The notes beneath the pieces were generated by a model. It did no database searches. It was not told where the DNA came from and worked only from the letters and a program-made list of their open reading frames with translations. From Carnobacterium_B sp040274945 (lineage in GTDB: Bacteria > Bacillota > Bacilli > Lactobacillales > Carnobacteriaceae): DNA of 64,000 nucleotides. The stretch spans positions 1 through 64,000 of the forward strand of contig NZ_JBEMAR010000011.1 in assembly GCF_040274945.1 (NCBI RefSeq), in the 5' to 3' direction. The position numbers and the translations under genes are program-made. Of this stretch, positions 1 to 7,226 are shown one piece after another (positions within the stretch are counted from its first letter, which is position 1; each line of letters starts with the position of its first letter).

Positions 1-56
1 AATAAACAAGAAAAAGGGATTAAGACGTTTGTCTTAATCCCTTTTTCTTGTTTATT
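1..56. terminator. Bidirectional-looking terminator after argS
   Basis: A perfect inverted repeat with two 26-base arms around a GTTT loop. Each arm ends in an A/T-rich tract, so it could end transcription from either side. The argS stop codon (55-57, minus strand) lies inside the outer end of the stem. Confidence 0.85.
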
Positions 57-1749
57 ACATTTGATCGGGTGCTTGAACACCTAATAATCTTAAATCTTCT
101 TTTAAAATTGTTGCAACAGATTGAACAAGTGCTAAACGAGCAGGTTTTTGAGCATCGTCAGCAAGTACTTTACTGTTTGCATAGTATTTATTGAAGGCTT
201 GAGCTAAATGAATAGCATGCTTAGCGATAACAGAAGGTTCGAATTTTTCATAGGCACGTTTAACATCATCTGGGTAGCTTTCCAGTAATTTGATAATTTC
301 CCAACTATAAGCATCATCTAAAGGATAGTCAACGGTTGTATCGATTCCAGCAATCCCTGACTTTCTTAAGATGCTCATTGCACGAGCTCTTGTGTATTGA
401 ACGTAAGGACCTGTTTCTCCTTCAAAACGAACAACTTCTTCGATAGTAAAGTCAAAATTATTTAAACGATCATTTTTTAAATCATGGAAGACAACAGCAC
501 CAATACCAACTTGGTCAGCAATGATTTCTTTATTTGGCAAATCTGTATTTTTTTCTTCAATTTGTTCAAGTGCAGAAGCAACAGCGTCATCTAAAACTTC
601 TTCAAGTAAAACGATTTTTCCTTTACGAGTAGATAATTTTTTACCGCCTTGTGTGATCAAACCGAATGGAATGTGGTGCATATCATCCGCCCAGTCATAA
701 CCCATTTCTTTTAACACAGCTTTTAACTGTTTAAAGTGGTTGCTTTGTTCATTACCGACAGCATATAAAGACATTGCAAAATCATACGTACGTTTACGAT
801 AAATGGCTGCAGCTAAATCACGCGTGATGTACAATGTTGCGCCATCAGATTTTTTGATCAATGCTGGATTTAAGTTGTATTTTTCTAAATCAACGATAGT
901 AGCACCGTCATTCACGGTTAAAACATTTTTTTCTTCGAGTAAGTCCATAACTTCTTGCATTTTGTCGTTATAAAAAGCTTCGCCATCAAAAGAATCAAAC
1001 GTTATATCTAGGCGTTCGTAGACATGGTTAAATTCTTTAAGAGACTCTTCACGGAACCATTTCCATAGTTGTTGAGCTTCTTGATCGCCATCTTCTAATT
1101 TTTTGAACCATTCACGTGCTTCGTCATCTAATTCAGGTCTTTCTTCTGCTTCTTCATGGAATTTTACATATAAGCGTAAAAGTTCGACAATCGGATCTTT
1201 TTTCACAGCTTCTTTGCTGCCCCAAAGTTTATAACCAACGATCAATTTCCCAAATTGAGTTCCCCAGTCACCAAGGTGATTGATTTTTATGGGATTAAAG
1301 CCTACTTTTGTTAGGATATTTGCTAACGCATTTCCGATTACAGTTGAGCGTAAGTGACCCATTGAAATAGGTTTGGCAATATTGGGTGATGACATATCAA
1401 TAGGAACATTTCTGTTTCCACCAATATCAGCATCTCCATAGTGAGGGCCTTTTTCTAGAATTTCTTTTAATACAGCAGCACTAACTTCCTTTTTGTTTAA
1501 AAAGAAGTTTAGATAAGGTCCAACAACCTCAATTTTTTCAACGATAGGTGAATGAACCGTTTCCCCTAATTCAGTTGCAATTTGTTGAGGTGCCTTACGA
1601 AAAGCTTTTGCTAAAGCAAAGGCAGGGAACGCAATATCACCATGTTCTGCAGATTTCGGATTTTCTAATAAACTGACAATATTTTCAATTGGTAATGCAT
1701 CACCAATTTGCTCCTTTAAAGCCTGAGCAACACCTAATTTATAATCCAT
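55..1749 (-). CDS. argS: Arginyl-tRNA synthetase
   Basis: Charges tRNA-Arg with arginine in the cytoplasm. The 564 residues match the usual ArgRS length. After an N-terminal Add-1-type domain, the class I HIGH region appears as SPNIAKPISMGHLRST near residues 120-135, where the usual HIGH is SMGH. The KMSKS-equivalent is the LSTRKGK segment in the middle, followed by the anticodon-binding domain with YVQYTRAR. The ATG follows a TTTTCCTCC complement, that is an AGGAGG-type ribosome site on the minus strand. It is transcribed alone, divergently from argR. The upstream T-box leader indicates control by uncharged tRNA-Arg, and a perfect hairpin ends the unit. Identity is secure. Confidence 0.97.
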   Translation of the reverse strand: MDYKLGVAQALKEQIGDALPIENIVSLLENPKSAEHGDIAFPAFALAKAFRKAPQQIATELGETVHSPIVEKIEVVGPYLNFFLNKKEVSAAVLKEILEKGPHYGDADIGGNRNVPIDMSSPNIAKPISMGHLRSTVIGNALANILTKVGFNPIKINHLGDWGTQFGKLIVGYKLWGSKEAVKKDPIVELLRLYVKFHEEAEERPELDDEAREWFKKLEDGDQEAQQLWKWFREESLKEFNHVYERLDITFDSFDGEAFYNDKMQEVMDLLEEKNVLTVNDGATIVDLEKYNLNPALIKKSDGATLYITRDLAAAIYRKRTYDFAMSLYAVGNEQSNHFKQLKAVLKEMGYDWADDMHHIPFGLITQGGKKLSTRKGKIVLLEEVLDDAVASALEQIEEKNTDLPNKEIIADQVGIGAVVFHDLKNDRLNNFDFTIEEVVRFEGETGPYVQYTRARAMSILRKSGIAGIDTTVDYPLDDAYSWEIIKLLESYPDDVKRAYEKFEPSVIAKHAIHLAQAFNKYYANSKVLADDAQKPARLALVQSVATILKEDLRLLGVQAPDQM

Positions 1750-1805
1750 TTTTTTTCCTCCTAGATGAACGCCTTTTGACGATCAGAATTTAGTATTTTA
1801 GACAT

Positions 1806-2085
1806 AAAAAAAACGCCCATTTTTGATTCTATGCTAATCAAAAAAGAGACGAGGTTTTCCCGCGGTACCACTCTTGTTGCTTCGTCTAATGACGAAACCA
1901 CTTGTTTTTAGATAACGGCAAACAAAACCGAATGAGCTGATGGATACAGGCGAACTGTATTTTAAACCAGCTTTATTCTCTCCGAAGTGCGGTTCCTGAA
2001 AGTTTACACTATTGGCTTACACCGTCCCAACTCGCTTGAAATGTTTCTTAACAGTACTCTCTTCATCATAGAGTAGATATAGTCG
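1806..2085 (-). promoter_or_regulatory. T-box leader of argS
   Basis: The minus strand carries the conserved T-box core AGAGTGGTACCGCG (plus-strand complement starting at 1861). An antiterminator can form between AGACGA (complement of 1882-1887) and TCGTCT just downstream of the core. The alternative terminator stem (about 1806-1853) reuses that CGTCT and ends in eight U. The distal part has the AGAGAG and GGGACGGTG features of stem I. By family knowledge, uncharged tRNA-Arg pairs with a specifier codon and the NCCA bulge and allows read-through. I could not fix the specifier with certainty; a CGC in the 3' side of stem I near 1988-1993 is a candidate. Confidence 0.92.
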
Positions 2086-2095
2086 AACTTTATTT

Positions 2096-2125
2096 ATTAT
2101 AGCAAATTGTGTAAGAGAATACCAA
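2096..2125 (-). promoter_or_regulatory. argS promoter
   Basis: On the minus strand a TATAAT -10 (2096-2101) is preceded by TTGGTA (2120-2125) with an 18-base spacer. Transcription would start just upstream of the T-box stem I. Confidence 0.6.
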
Positions 2126-2140
2126 TCTTTTTAAAGAATA

Positions 2141-2153
2141 GAATTTTTATTCA
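2141..2153. promoter_or_regulatory. Putative ArgR operator (ARG box)
   Basis: GAATTTTTATTCA reads TGAATAAAAATTC on the other strand. This is close to the known Bacillus/E. coli ARG-box core (TGAATAAAAATTCA). It lies between divergent argS and argR, upstream of both likely promoters, so it could serve argR autoregulation or argS. No second half-box was seen next to it. Confidence 0.5.
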
Positions 2154-2249
2154 CCTTTTTGTAAAAATATCGTAAAATATAAGCGTATACAACAATTGTT
2201 TGGTATACTACAAAAGAAGAATCGTTAAATTAGAAGGAGGCCTTGCAGT

Positions 2250-2705
2250 ATGAAAAAATCAAATCGACAATTAGCAATCAAACAAATTATCACAAATCAC
2301 GACATTGCTACACAAGAAGAGTTGTTGCATTATCTCAAACAAGAAGGGGTTGAGGCTACACAAGCAACCATTTCAAGAGATATCAAAGAAATGCATTTAG
2401 TAAAAACAACGTCATCCAATGGTAACGTTAAGTATACGATATTCCAAAACAATCGAATGTCTAATGAAGAAAAGCTACAATCTACATTAGGAGATGTTGT
2501 GATTCGATTGACTCAAGTACAGTTTACGAATGTATTGATGACTATACCGGGTAATGCGCATGTGGTGGCTGCATTGTTAGATGCCATTGATTTTCCAGAA
2601 ATGGTTGGTACTGTAGGCGGCAACGACACTTGTTTAATTATTTCAAAAGATGAAGAAGATGCTAAAAAAATGCATGAGTATTTAAAAAGATGGGTCGAAG
2701 CGTGA
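2250..2705 (+). CDS. argR: Arginine repressor, ArgR/AhrC family
   Basis: Transcriptional regulator of arginine metabolism. The 151 residues are typical. The N-terminal winged helix (about 1-65) includes the recognition segment ATQATISRDIKEM (36-48). The C-terminal hexamerisation and arginine-binding domain has PGNAHVVAALLDAID (100-114) and GTVGGNDT (120-127). The usual ligand motif is G-D-D-T; here the first Asp is Asn125, which may weaken arginine binding. Lactic acid bacteria often carry ArgR paralogues of this kind. The start follows AAGGAGG at about 2235. It is divergent from argS, with an ARG-box-like site between them, and 31 bases ahead of a co-directional phosphohexose mutase. Confidence 0.93.
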   Translation: MKKSNRQLAIKQIITNHDIATQEELLHYLKQEGVEATQATISRDIKEMHLVKTTSSNGNVKYTIFQNNRMSNEEKLQSTLGDVVIRLTQVQFTNVLMTIPGNAHVVAALLDAIDFPEMVGTVGGNDTCLIISKDEEDAKKMHEYLKRWVEA

Positions 2706-2736
2706 TCTTTAAAATGTCATAGGGAGTGAATCGATC

Positions 2737-4266
2737 ATGAAGTCTGAATTTAATTTAGCTTCTTTACAAAATGGATCTGACATTCGTGGGATAGCCATAA
2801 AAACGTCAGACCATGATATAACCTTAACAGATGAAAGAATTGAAAAAATTGCTTATGGGTATGCTGTATGGCTAAAAGAAGTAAAGCAATTAGCCGTAGA
2901 GGATGAAAAAAAGCCAGTGACCGTTTCTGTAGGTCATGACAGCCGATTGTCAGCTGACCGGATCAAAGCAGTCTTCATAGAAGGGCTGACTAACGCAGGA
3001 ATAGATGTTGTAGATGTAGGACTTTCTACCACACCTGCAATGTTTATGTCTACACAATTTGATTCATACAAATGTGATGGTGCCGTTATGATAACGGCTA
3101 GTCATTTGCCATTTGAGTACAATGGATTGAAATTTTTCACAAAAGATGGTGGTGCGGAGCACGAAGATATCGACTTTATTCTGCAACAGTCAGACTGGGA
3201 GAATGTTACTTGGGAAAACAACCAAGGAAAAGTTTCAAAGGCTCCCTTGCTGAATGATTATGCGAAAGATTTGGTAAATAAAGTTCGAATTGGAATCAAT
3301 GATAAAGACATGTATGAAAAACCGTTAACTGGTCGCCACATTGTTGTGGATGCAGGAAATGGAGCTGGAGGTTTTTTTGCTGAAAAAGTATTAGTTCCAT
3401 TAGGTGCTGATATCAGTGGCAGCCAATATTTAGATCCAGATGGACATTTTCCTAATCATATTCCAAATCCTGATAATAAAGAAGCGATGAAGAGTATTCA
3501 AAAAGCTGTTTTGCAACATGAAGCAGATATGGGTGTTATTTTTGATACAGACGTAGATCGTTCAGCCTTAGTAGACCGTAAAGGGGACACGCTGAATCGA
3601 AACAATTTAATTGCTGTTATTTCAGCTATTTTAATAAAAGAAAATCCAAATACGACAATTGTGACAAGTTCAGCTACTTCAGAACACCTAAAAACGTTTA
3701 TTACGTCTCTTGGGGGCAAGCAAGACCGTTACATTACAGGATACCGGAATGTAATCAATCGTGCGATTCAGTTGAATAAAGAAGGCGTACAAACTAGTTT
3801 GGCTATTGAGACAAGCGGACACGCAGCACTTCAAGAAAACTATTTTCTAGATGATGGTGCATACTTAGTTGCAAAAATATTAATGGCCGATGCGAATTTG
3901 AAAAAAGAAGGAAAAGACTTTTCCGATTTGATTACAACTTTAAAACAACCCGTTGAAACGGATGAAGTACGGTTTAAAATTTTGCCAGAAGATATCCAAG
4001 CGACTGGTAAAAAAGTTATGGAAGATTTCAGTCGTTTTATTGAGAACGAAACCGATCTGTCAATTGAACCTGCCAATTTAGAAGGTGTACGCGTAAATAC
4101 CTCTGGACAGTATGGTGCTGGATGGATGTTGTTGCGTATGAGCTTGCACGAACCTTTACTGGTTTTGAATTTTGAGAGCGATCAAGCTGGATCCATTAAA
4201 AAGTTAAGAGAAACAATAAAAGACTTTTTTTATGAACAAGTTGATTTAGATTCGTCTCGCTTGTAA
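2737..4266 (+). CDS. Phosphoglucomutase/phosphomannomutase family protein
   Basis: Cytosolic alpha-D-phosphohexomutase that interconverts hexose 1- and 6-phosphates. Its exact sugar is not readable from sequence. The 509 residues have the four-domain layout: a phosphoserine loop TASHLPFEYNGLKFF near residue 115, a metal-binding loop DTDVDR near 270, a sugar-binding ETSGH near 355, and a C-terminal phosphate-binding domain with NTSGQYGAGW. Within the family the active loop is usually TASHNP; here it is TASHLP. It sits 31 bases after argR on the same strand, so it may be cotranscribed. Start chosen at ATG after AGGGAGTGA. Confidence 0.88.
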   Translation: MKSEFNLASLQNGSDIRGIAIKTSDHDITLTDERIEKIAYGYAVWLKEVKQLAVEDEKKPVTVSVGHDSRLSADRIKAVFIEGLTNAGIDVVDVGLSTTPAMFMSTQFDSYKCDGAVMITASHLPFEYNGLKFFTKDGGAEHEDIDFILQQSDWENVTWENNQGKVSKAPLLNDYAKDLVNKVRIGINDKDMYEKPLTGRHIVVDAGNGAGGFFAEKVLVPLGADISGSQYLDPDGHFPNHIPNPDNKEAMKSIQKAVLQHEADMGVIFDTDVDRSALVDRKGDTLNRNNLIAVISAILIKENPNTTIVTSSATSEHLKTFITSLGGKQDRYITGYRNVINRAIQLNKEGVQTSLAIETSGHAALQENYFLDDGAYLVAKILMADANLKKEGKDFSDLITTLKQPVETDEVRFKILPEDIQATGKKVMEDFSRFIENETDLSIEPANLEGVRVNTSGQYGAGWMLLRMSLHEPLLVLNFESDQAGSIKKLRETIKDFFYEQVDLDSSRL

Positions 4267-4327
4267 ATACCAGTCAAAATGGTTTAAACTTATTAATGTT
4301 AAAATGATAGCGAAGGAAGTGTAGTAA

Positions 4328-5188
4328 ATGGGTGAACCGTTAGTAGAAAGTATTGAATTATACAATGGAGTTAAAATTCCTAAATTAGGTTTAGGGTTAT
4401 TTTTAATGAAAAATGAAGCTGAATTAGTGGACGCTGTTAAATATGCAGTTGAAGTAGGCTACCGTCATTTTGATACAGCTAAAATTTACGGCAATGAAGA
4501 ATATTTAGCTCGTGGATTAAAAGAAGCTGGAATCAACAGAGAAGAAGTCTTTATTACTTCTAAAGTATGGAATTACGATCAAGGTTATGAACAAACAAAA
4601 GTAGCATTCCAAGAAAGTTTAGATCGTTTAAACACAGATTACTTAGATTTGTATTTGATTCACTGGGCTGCTCCAAAATATGTTGAAACCTGGAAAGCTA
4701 TTGTTGAATTGTATGAAGAAGGAAAAGTCAAAGCAATTGGAGTGTCTAACTTCCAAATCCACCACCTTGAAGAACTTAAAAATCAAGGATTGATGCAACC
4801 AATGATCAACCAAATAGAAACACATCCTGAATTCCCGCAAAATGAATTGCATGAATACATGAAGGCAAATGGTATCATTCATGAAGCATGGGGTCCTTTA
4901 GGCCAAGGAAAATCTGACTTACTAAACCATCCAATTCTAATGGAAATCGGTCAAAAGTATTTCAAGACTCCTGCACAAGTGATTATCCGTTGGCATTTAG
5001 AACGAGGAGAAGTTGTTATTCCAAAATCAGTTCATGAAAATCGTATTTTAGAAAATAGCGATGTATTTAACTTTTCTTTAACAACAGAAGAGATAGAACA
5101 AATTAATTCATTAGAAACTGGAATAAGATATGGCAGTGATCCTGATGATCAGGAAAGATTATTAGAAACTTCCATTAGACCAGTATAA
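4328..5188 (+). CDS. Aldo/keto reductase
   Basis: NADPH-dependent reductase of small aldehydes or ketones, AKR5-like (286 residues, single TIM barrel). The catalytic tetrad can be placed at Asp49, Tyr54, Lys79 and His112, in HFDTAKIYG, TSKVW and LIHW. The cofactor segment IPKSVHENRILEN lies near the C-terminus. It resembles 2,5-diketo-gluconate reductase-type proteins, but the physiological substrate is unknown. The ATG follows GAAGGAAG. It is probably a separate unit from the mutase upstream (61-base gap) and ends at a strong hairpin shared with convergent zwf. Confidence 0.9.
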   Translation: MGEPLVESIELYNGVKIPKLGLGLFLMKNEAELVDAVKYAVEVGYRHFDTAKIYGNEEYLARGLKEAGINREEVFITSKVWNYDQGYEQTKVAFQESLDRLNTDYLDLYLIHWAAPKYVETWKAIVELYEEGKVKAIGVSNFQIHHLEELKNQGLMQPMINQIETHPEFPQNELHEYMKANGIIHEAWGPLGQGKSDLLNHPILMEIGQKYFKTPAQVIIRWHLERGEVVIPKSVHENRILENSDVFNFSLTTEEIEQINSLETGIRYGSDPDDQERLLETSIRPV

Positions 5189-5192
5189 AAAC

Positions 5193-5235
5193 AAAAAAAT
5201 AGACGCAAGCAGAATCTGCTTACGTCTATTTTTTT
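5193..5235. terminator. Bidirectional terminator between aldo/keto reductase and zwf
   Basis: The inverted repeat AATAGACGcAAGCAG / CTGCTTaCGTCTATT with a three-base loop has A7 and T7 flanks, so it suits both convergent genes. Confidence 0.9.
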
Positions 5236-5237
5236 AT

Positions 5238-6725
5238 TTATTCAGATGCAATAGGGTTCCAATGCCAGCTAAAGCCGTCTTTTGCTAATAGGGCATCACT
5301 TTCTGTCGGACCCATAGAACCGCTTGGGTAACTTGGAAGGTCCGTCTTATCTTGATCCCATTCTTTACGAATAACATCAACGAATTTCCAAGAAGAAGCT
5401 ACTTCATCCCAATGCGTAAAGTTTGTTGCATCACCATTTAAACAGTCAAAAATCAACTTTTCATAAGCTTCAGGGCTATTTGCAACTGTTTCAGCTGAAT
5501 GCTTGTGTTTAAGATTAAACGTTTCTGTTTCTAAACCAATGCCAGCTTTTTTTGTATTTAATTGAAGTGAGAATCCTTCAGTTGGTTGAATAAAAATGGT
5601 CAATACATTTGGTGGCAATTCTTCTTCAATATTTTCACTAAATAAGTTTAAAGGAACATTTTTAAAGACAACATTGATTTGTGTGCCTTTTTCGGCCATT
5701 CGTTTACCCGTTCGAATATAGAAGGGAACACCTTTCCAACGGAATGTATCGATCAGAACTTTACCTGCAACAAATGTTTCTGTTTGAGAATCTTCTGCAA
5801 CGTTTAGTTCATTTTGGTATTTATTCAATAAACTATCGTTGTTAATGCCAACATCATATTGGGCGCGAACAAAATTTTCTTTCACTTCCTCAGGATTGAA
5901 AAGGCGAACAGCTCGTAAAGCTTTAATTTTTTCATTGCGAATGTCTATGTCTGTAAGTTTTGCAGGGGGCTCCATTGCCAGAAGAGAGACAATTTGCAAA
6001 ATATGATTCTGTACCATATCTCTTAAAGCACCGCTTTTGTCATAATAACCGCCACGTTCTTCAACGCCTAAAGATTCGCTTAACGTGATTTGAATATTAT
6101 CGATGTAGCGATTATTCCACATAGATTCAATCATGTTATTTGCAAAGCGTACAGTAGAGATATTTTGTACCATTTCTTTGCCAAGATAATGATCTATACG
6201 GAAAATTTGATTTTCATCAAATACTTCTCGGAGTTGTTCGTTTAAAATAGCGGCACTCTCATAATCATGGCCAAATGGTTTTTCAATAATCAAACGATTA
6301 AAGCCATTATCCGATACTAAACCTTGTTGATTTAATTGTTGAGTGATCGTGCCAAAAAAATTAGGCGACATAGCTAAATAAAATAGACGATTGCCATTGA
6401 TTTGGTAGCGGTCATCTAATTCTTCTGCTAATTTTTTTAAGTTAACATAATGTTCTGCATCATTAACATTGTGTGATTGGTAGTAGAAGTGGCTGGCAAA
6501 TTCAGTTGCAACTTCTTCTGAAATAACTAGGTCACTTATCGTTTCCTTAATAATTTCTCGATAATAGTCATTCGTCCATTCTCTTCTAGCAGTTCCAATT
6601 ACAGCAAAATGTTCTTTCAAAAATCCTTTTTTATATAAGCGATAAAGAGATGGATACAATTTTCTCTTTGCTAAATCTCCGGTTCCTCCAAAGATTGTAA
6701 ATAAAACATTCTGTTCAGTTGTCAT
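5238..6725 (-). CDS. zwf: Glucose-6-phosphate 1-dehydrogenase
   Basis: First enzyme of the oxidative pentose phosphate pathway: glucose 6-phosphate + NADP to 6-phosphogluconolactone. The 495 residues are typical. The NADP-binding GGTGDLAKRKLYPSLY lies near residue 14, IEKPFGHD near 148, and the substrate signature RIDHYLGKEMVQN near 178, with the catalytic His/Lys context intact. The C-terminal KGVPFYIRTGKRM is also typical. The gene is monocistronic, convergent with the aldo/keto reductase. The ATG follows an AGAGGGG ribosome site (complement of CCCCTCT near 6736). Confidence 0.97.
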   Translation of the reverse strand: MTTEQNVLFTIFGGTGDLAKRKLYPSLYRLYKKGFLKEHFAVIGTARREWTNDYYREIIKETISDLVISEEVATEFASHFYYQSHNVNDAEHYVNLKKLAEELDDRYQINGNRLFYLAMSPNFFGTITQQLNQQGLVSDNGFNRLIIEKPFGHDYESAAILNEQLREVFDENQIFRIDHYLGKEMVQNISTVRFANNMIESMWNNRYIDNIQITLSESLGVEERGGYYDKSGALRDMVQNHILQIVSLLAMEPPAKLTDIDIRNEKIKALRAVRLFNPEEVKENFVRAQYDVGINNDSLLNKYQNELNVAEDSQTETFVAGKVLIDTFRWKGVPFYIRTGKRMAEKGTQINVVFKNVPLNLFSENIEEELPPNVLTIFIQPTEGFSLQLNTKKAGIGLETETFNLKHKHSAETVANSPEAYEKLIFDCLNGDATNFTHWDEVASSWKFVDVIRKEWDQDKTDLPSYPSGSMGPTESDALLAKDGFSWHWNPIASE

Positions 6726-7050
6726 CTATCTTTATACCCCTCTTCTAGAACAAAGACGTTCATCTTTTCTAAAACTATTGTACTGGTTTCTGCTTTTAGA
6801 ATCAATCATTCGTTGATTCTTTCTTTTAAAAAGTAAGAGCTCTTATTACACATTTTTAGTCTGTCCAAATAATAGTATACAATAGTACACAAAGAATGAC
6901 GAATTGCTGGTTTAAAAACGGCAAAATTTTTTCTTAATTTAGTTCAATAATAATGGATATTCTTGCACTAAATTATGTTGTTGACACTGGCTTGAAAATT
7001 ATTATAATAAAGGATGTTAATCAAATCATACAATTAAATAAACCTATCAA
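6726..7050. other. Divergent intergenic region between zwf and kup
   Basis: About 325 bases without a gene. It must hold the zwf promoter (minus strand; TATACT-like elements around 6875-6890) and the kup promoter. A small hairpin, AGAATCAA / TTGATTCT (6798-6820), lies in the presumed zwf 5' leader. It has no clear function. Confidence 0.5.
6981..7008 (+). promoter_or_regulatory. Promoter of the riboswitch-kup unit
   Basis: Consensus TTGACA (6981-6986) and TATAAT (7003-7008) with a 16-base spacer. The predicted start, near 7015, is about 35 bases before the aptamer. Confidence 0.8.
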
Positions 7051-7139
7051 ATAGGGGAGTAGCTAACATATATTATGTGTTTAAATCAACTAGTCTGTGT
7101 TAATAAAACACTGGTTTAAACTTAAAAAGCAAGACCTAT
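7051..7139 (+). promoter_or_regulatory. yybP-ykoY-type (Mn2+) riboswitch aptamer
   Basis: The two signature strands of the yybP-ykoY class are present: GGGGAGTAGC (7054-7063) and GCAAGACC (7129-7136). They are closed by a P1 of ATAGG with CCTAT. Between them is a short hairpin (ACATA/TATGT) and a 10-base-pair arm from GTTTAAATCA (7078-7087) to TGGTTTAAAC (7112-7121). That arm carries an internal loop and a GTGTT/AACAC tip hairpin. This is the two-arm layout of the Lactococcus Mn2+ aptamer. Members sense Mn2+ by docking the two loops. The 3' P1 strand is also the 5' strand of the following terminator, so ligand binding should favour read-through. Confidence 0.88.
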
Positions 7140-7176
7140 GCGTAATTCATAAGATTACGTATAGGTCTTGCTTTTT
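7125..7176 (+). terminator. Riboswitch expression-platform terminator
   Basis: AAGCAAGACCTAT and ATAGGTCTTGCTT pair, with an inner CGTAAT/ATTACG extension, followed by T6. The 5' arm overlaps the aptamer's GCAAGACCTAT, giving mutually exclusive structures. Confidence 0.9.
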
Positions 7177-7226
7177 TGTACTGTTATAAATCATACATAT
7201 GGATACGGAAGGAACGGAACAGAAAA

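Noticed and set aside
7176..7226. N-terminal extension of Kup from the ATG at 7176
   Set aside because: It begins in the U-tract of the riboswitch terminator, has no ribosome site, and adds 17 residues unlike other Kup proteins.
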